From Bacteroidales bacterium (GTDB taxonomy: Bacteria; Bacteroidota; Bacteroidia; Bacteroidales; UBA7960), in assembly GCA_007128045.1 (NCBI GenBank), contig SKYG01000096.1:1-8806 (forward strand): a stretch of 8,806 bases of DNA, in the 5' to 3' direction. This document shows positions 6,914-8,806 of the stretch, piece by piece (position 1 is the stretch's first letter; each line of letters opens with the position of its first letter). The translations under genes and the position numbers were made by a program. The notes beneath the pieces were generated by a model. The model ran no database searches. It had not been told where the DNA came from and saw only the letters and a list, made by a program, of their open reading frames with translations.

Positions 6914-6933
6914 GATTGCCGGAATGATGACCA

Positions 6934-6941
6934 CAAATGTA
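6934..6941 (-). promoter_or_regulatory. -7 element of the hemolysin III gene promoter
   Basis: TACATTTG on the minus strand fully matches TAnnTTTG. No good -33 element is visible 17-23 bases upstream. Transcription would begin near 6928, leaving a leader of only about 15 bases before the ATG at 6913. This supports that start over the GTG at 6934. Confidence 0.5.
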
Positions 6942-7041
6942 GGTAATTAAACCATTTTGGGATGAGATTCTTCATAATTTAACGATTGAACGTATGTAAA
7001 CCGTTTTCTCAAGCTAAAACCTTCAGAAGAGTCAGTTTCCC

Positions 7042-7072
7042 TTTGGATTCTACTGTTTTTTCCATATATTTC
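7042..7072 (+). promoter_or_regulatory. Predicted promoter of the large secreted protein gene
   Basis: TTTG at 7042-7045, a 19-base gap, then TATATTTC at 7065-7072 match the Bacteroidota promoter with one mismatch (the final G). Transcription should begin near 7079, about 14 bases before the ATG at 7093. The interval shared with the hemolysin III promoter is about 150 bases. Confidence 0.55.
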
Positions 7073-7092
7073 GCAAAACTTTGAATCTTTGT

Positions 7093-8806
7093 ATGATGGT
7101 GGTATTTCGTTATTTTCTTTACTGTGTGTCGTGCGTTCTGATGATCCTTCCGGGTATACCAGGTGCAATGGGCCAACGCGCAATCATTTCAGGAGAACAT
7201 GAGTCGATTCGTTCCCGTTCTCAAGCTTACCTGCCGGGAAAATCGGCCGACCAGGAGGTAATGTACCCGGGTAACTGGCTCAACGCATCCAGAGATGTGG
7301 TCTATACCCTGGAGGATGATGAAGGATATGTGGTTGGCACCAATGCTTTTGGAGACCTCGCCAAAGGACAAGTATTCAGGGTGGACGAACCGTATAGTAT
7401 CCACGGTGCCTTTTACTGGATTGGACATATTGCAGGTAATGAAGGACAGGTTCATTTCCGCATCTGGTCTTTCGACGGGGAACCAAAAGAGATCATCGCT
7501 TCTGTAAGTATTCCTGTTGCTGATATTTCTGCCGCCGACGATGTTGAAGAGGCCTTTTATGTAGCGTTTGACCCTCCCCTGCAGGTCACCGCCGATTATC
7601 TGATCGGCTTCGACATGTCAGACATTGGAAGTGCAGAGATCGGTCTGTTCTCGACCTTCGACGGTGATGGCGACGGTCTTGACCTTGCCTGGGAACAGTG
7701 GAGTGACGGGGGCTGGTATACCCTTTTAAGTGCCTGGAAGCTTGACATCGACCTGTCAATATTTCCCGTGGTCAGCCATGAGGGCTCAGACCCCGACCCG
7801 GACCCTGACCCAGACCCGGACCCGGATCCGGATCCCGATCCTGATCCTGGATTTGCAGGGGGCAATGGCAGCCTGGGAGATCCTTTTCAGGTCAGCACAG
7901 CCACACACCTTTCGTTGATCCACAAACACCTGGATGCCCATTTTATGCAGATCACCGATATCGATCTGGGCAGCGATAAGCAGAATAATAGCGAAAACTG
8001 GCTGCCTATAGGCAATGAAGCAACTTGTTTTACAGGCAGCTACAATGGAAACGGATACACCATCTATAACCTGATTGTCAACAATCCCGGAGAAAGCTAT
8101 GCCGGACTGTTTGCCTGCCTGAACCACGCCACCATACGCAACCTCACACTAAATGAAGTAACCCTGGAGGGTAATATGCAGGTAGGTGGGCTGGCCGGAC
8201 AATCAACCAATAGCCATCTTGAAAAGGTACATGTCACCGGAGTTATCCTGGGCAACACCTATACTGGTGGCCTCCTGGGAATGATGGTCGGTGGCACGGT
8301 ACATCTTTCATCATACTCTGGTGTACTGAATGGTTCGATCTATACCGGAGGCATTGCCGGCTATGCCACCGCAGGCGCCAGCATCAACCAGAGCTTTACC
8401 ATGGGCACCATTAGCGGGGAGAGCCATGTGGGCGGGTTAGCAGGTCTTATGGGAGATGTATCTGATGGCGATGTCTACGAGTCGGGCACCCCCGCTTCCC
8501 TGACAACCACACGGGAAACAAAAACCGTCACATCGCCCCAGGGAGAAGAGGTGTTTATCGGGTTGAGTGACGGCACCGGGGCCAGAATACCTGCCCTTGA
8601 AGGCGCCTTTGAGGGAACCCTCGAGCGCGACGACAACGACCTGTCGCTCGACGACCTGCTCCAACAGGGCACCCCCCTGGCCCTAAGCGGCGCAAAAAGA
8701 ATGCTGAGGCTCACCGGCACGGAAGACCCAGATGGACTCGCCCCCGTGATCAGCATACCGGAAGTGGATGCAGGAAGCGTGAATCTGGAAACCATCAATG
8801 CCATCA
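7093..8806 (+). CDS. Large secreted multidomain protein with Asp-Pro linker and GLUG repeats (5' part, open at right edge)
   Basis: The frame is open from 7018 to the window end, giving 571 residues with no stop. It starts with a signal peptide (MMVVFRYFLYC, hydrophobic core, PGAMG) with likely cleavage at G27/Q28. Residues about 45-230 form a beta-rich module (GYVVGTNAFGDLAKGQVFRV, GLFSTFDGDGDGLDLAWEQW, then WKLDIDLSIFPVV). I associate this texture with exported Bacteroidota proteins but cannot name the family. Ten Asp-Pro pairs form a linker (233-252). Next come GNGSLGDPFQVSTATHLSLI and FTGSYNGNGYTIYNLIV, the usual lead-in to a GLUG beta-helix. Five repeats of about 27 residues start at AGLF (337), GGLAG (365), GGLLG (392), GGIAG (419) and GGLAG (447). 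From about 457 the sequence changes to another domain. Surface display or type IX secretion is inference; the C-terminal sorting signal would lie outside the window. The start may be either ATG, 7093 or 7096; no Shine-Dalgarno site is visible. Confidence 0.88.
   Translation, partial: MMVVFRYFLYCVSCVLMILPGIPGAMGQRAIISGEHESIRSRSQAYLPGKSADQEVMYPGNWLNASRDVVYTLEDDEGYVVGTNAFGDLAKGQVFRVDEPYSIHGAFYWIGHIAGNEGQVHFRIWSFDGEPKEIIASVSIPVADISAADDVEEAFYVAFDPPLQVTADYLIGFDMSDIGSAEIGLFSTFDGDGDGLDLAWEQWSDGGWYTLLSAWKLDIDLSIFPVVSHEGSDPDPDPDPDPDPDPDPDPDPGFAGGNGSLGDPFQVSTATHLSLIHKHLDAHFMQITDIDLGSDKQNNSENWLPIGNEATCFTGSYNGNGYTIYNLIVNNPGESYAGLFACLNHATIRNLTLNEVTLEGNMQVGGLAGQSTNSHLEKVHVTGVILGNTYTGGLLGMMVGGTVHLSSYSGVLNGSIYTGGIAGYATAGASINQSFTMGTISGESHVGGLAGLMGDVSDGDVYESGTPASLTTTRETKTVTSPQGEEVFIGLSDGTGARIPALEGAFEGTLERDDNDLSLDDLLQQGTPLALSGAKRMLRLTGTEDPDGLAPVISIPEVDAGSVNLETINAI
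7789..7848 (+). repeat. Ten tandem Asp-Pro codon pairs (hexamer repeat)
   Basis: The first six units are GAC-CCN and the last four GAT-CCN, coding for ten consecutive Asp-Pro pairs between two domains of the secreted protein. Because the unit is six bases, gain or loss of units keeps the reading frame. It could change linker length but not switch the gene off. Similar acidic proline linkers separate domains in many exported Bacteroidota proteins. Confidence 0.9.
8101..8457 (+). repeat. Five degenerate GLUG-type repeats of 81-84 bases
   Basis: Repeat cores begin at 8101, 8185, 8266, 8347 and 8431, with spacings of 84, 81, 81 and 84 bases. Each core codes for a G-G-(L/I)-x-G-like turn, with a strand ending in V-T-G or similar in between. 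They are clear at protein level but diverged in DNA. The family is predicted to fold as a right-handed beta-helix and is common in surface or secreted adhesin-like proteins. Confidence 0.75.

Noticed and set aside
6914..6934. GTG start for the hemolysin III gene
   Set aside because: The GTG overlaps the final base of the TACATTTG promoter element, so the codon would lie upstream of the predicted transcript start.
7596..8127. Minus-strand frames with Gly-Ser or Arg-Ile/Val runs
   Set aside because: They are mirror products of the Asp-Pro hexamer repeat in the real plus-strand gene.
8437..8804. Minus-strand open frames near the right edge
   Set aside because: They are low-complexity shadows of the plus-strand secreted protein, which is open throughout this region.

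Overview
The window looks like a piece of a Bacteroidota chromosome, probably a Bacteroidales/Marinilabiliales-type marine or environmental lineage. Three things support this: promoters of the Bacteroidota type (TTTG, a gap of about 19-20 bases, then TAnnTTTG) with almost no Shine-Dalgarno signals; a DUF2723 membrane protein of the length typical of that phylum; and secreted proteins with the texture of Bacteroidota outer-membrane and type IX-secreted proteins. No phylogenetic search was possible, so the placement is inference.

Left block (1-4210, all minus strand). The gene order read on the minus strand is DUF2723 membrane protein, rimP, then nusA running off the left edge. rimP-nusA is the classical ribosome-maturation/transcription operon, and infB would be expected just outside the window. 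rimP has its own promoter and a 5' leader with a terminator-like hairpin and a mutually exclusive alternative hairpin. The DUF2723 protein is a large polytopic protein related to TMEM260-type glycosyltransferases.

Middle block (4211-5866). A divergent promoter region separates the DUF2723 gene from a plus-strand tRNA-Gln(UUG), which has a near-consensus promoter and a strong terminator. That terminator can also serve the convergent minus-strand gene at 4598-5866. This gene encodes an exported protein with a small conserved N-terminal domain and a predicted outer-membrane beta-barrel; its function is unknown.

Right block (5867-8806). A gene-free stretch of about 390 bases carries a short tandem array of 20-21 bp units and two hairpins that share one design (7-bp arms, TCRAGC loop). 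Next comes a minus-strand PAQR/hemolysin III family membrane protein. Divergent from it is the 5' part (571 codons) of a large secreted protein, open at the right edge. It has a signal peptide, a beta-rich N-terminal domain, a ten-fold Asp-Pro linker, five GLUG-type beta-helix repeats and the start of another domain.

I found no phage, CRISPR, transposase or defence system. The best candidates for something undescribed are the rimP-nusA leader structure, the exported beta-barrel family, the hairpin repeat family and the modular GLUG protein.
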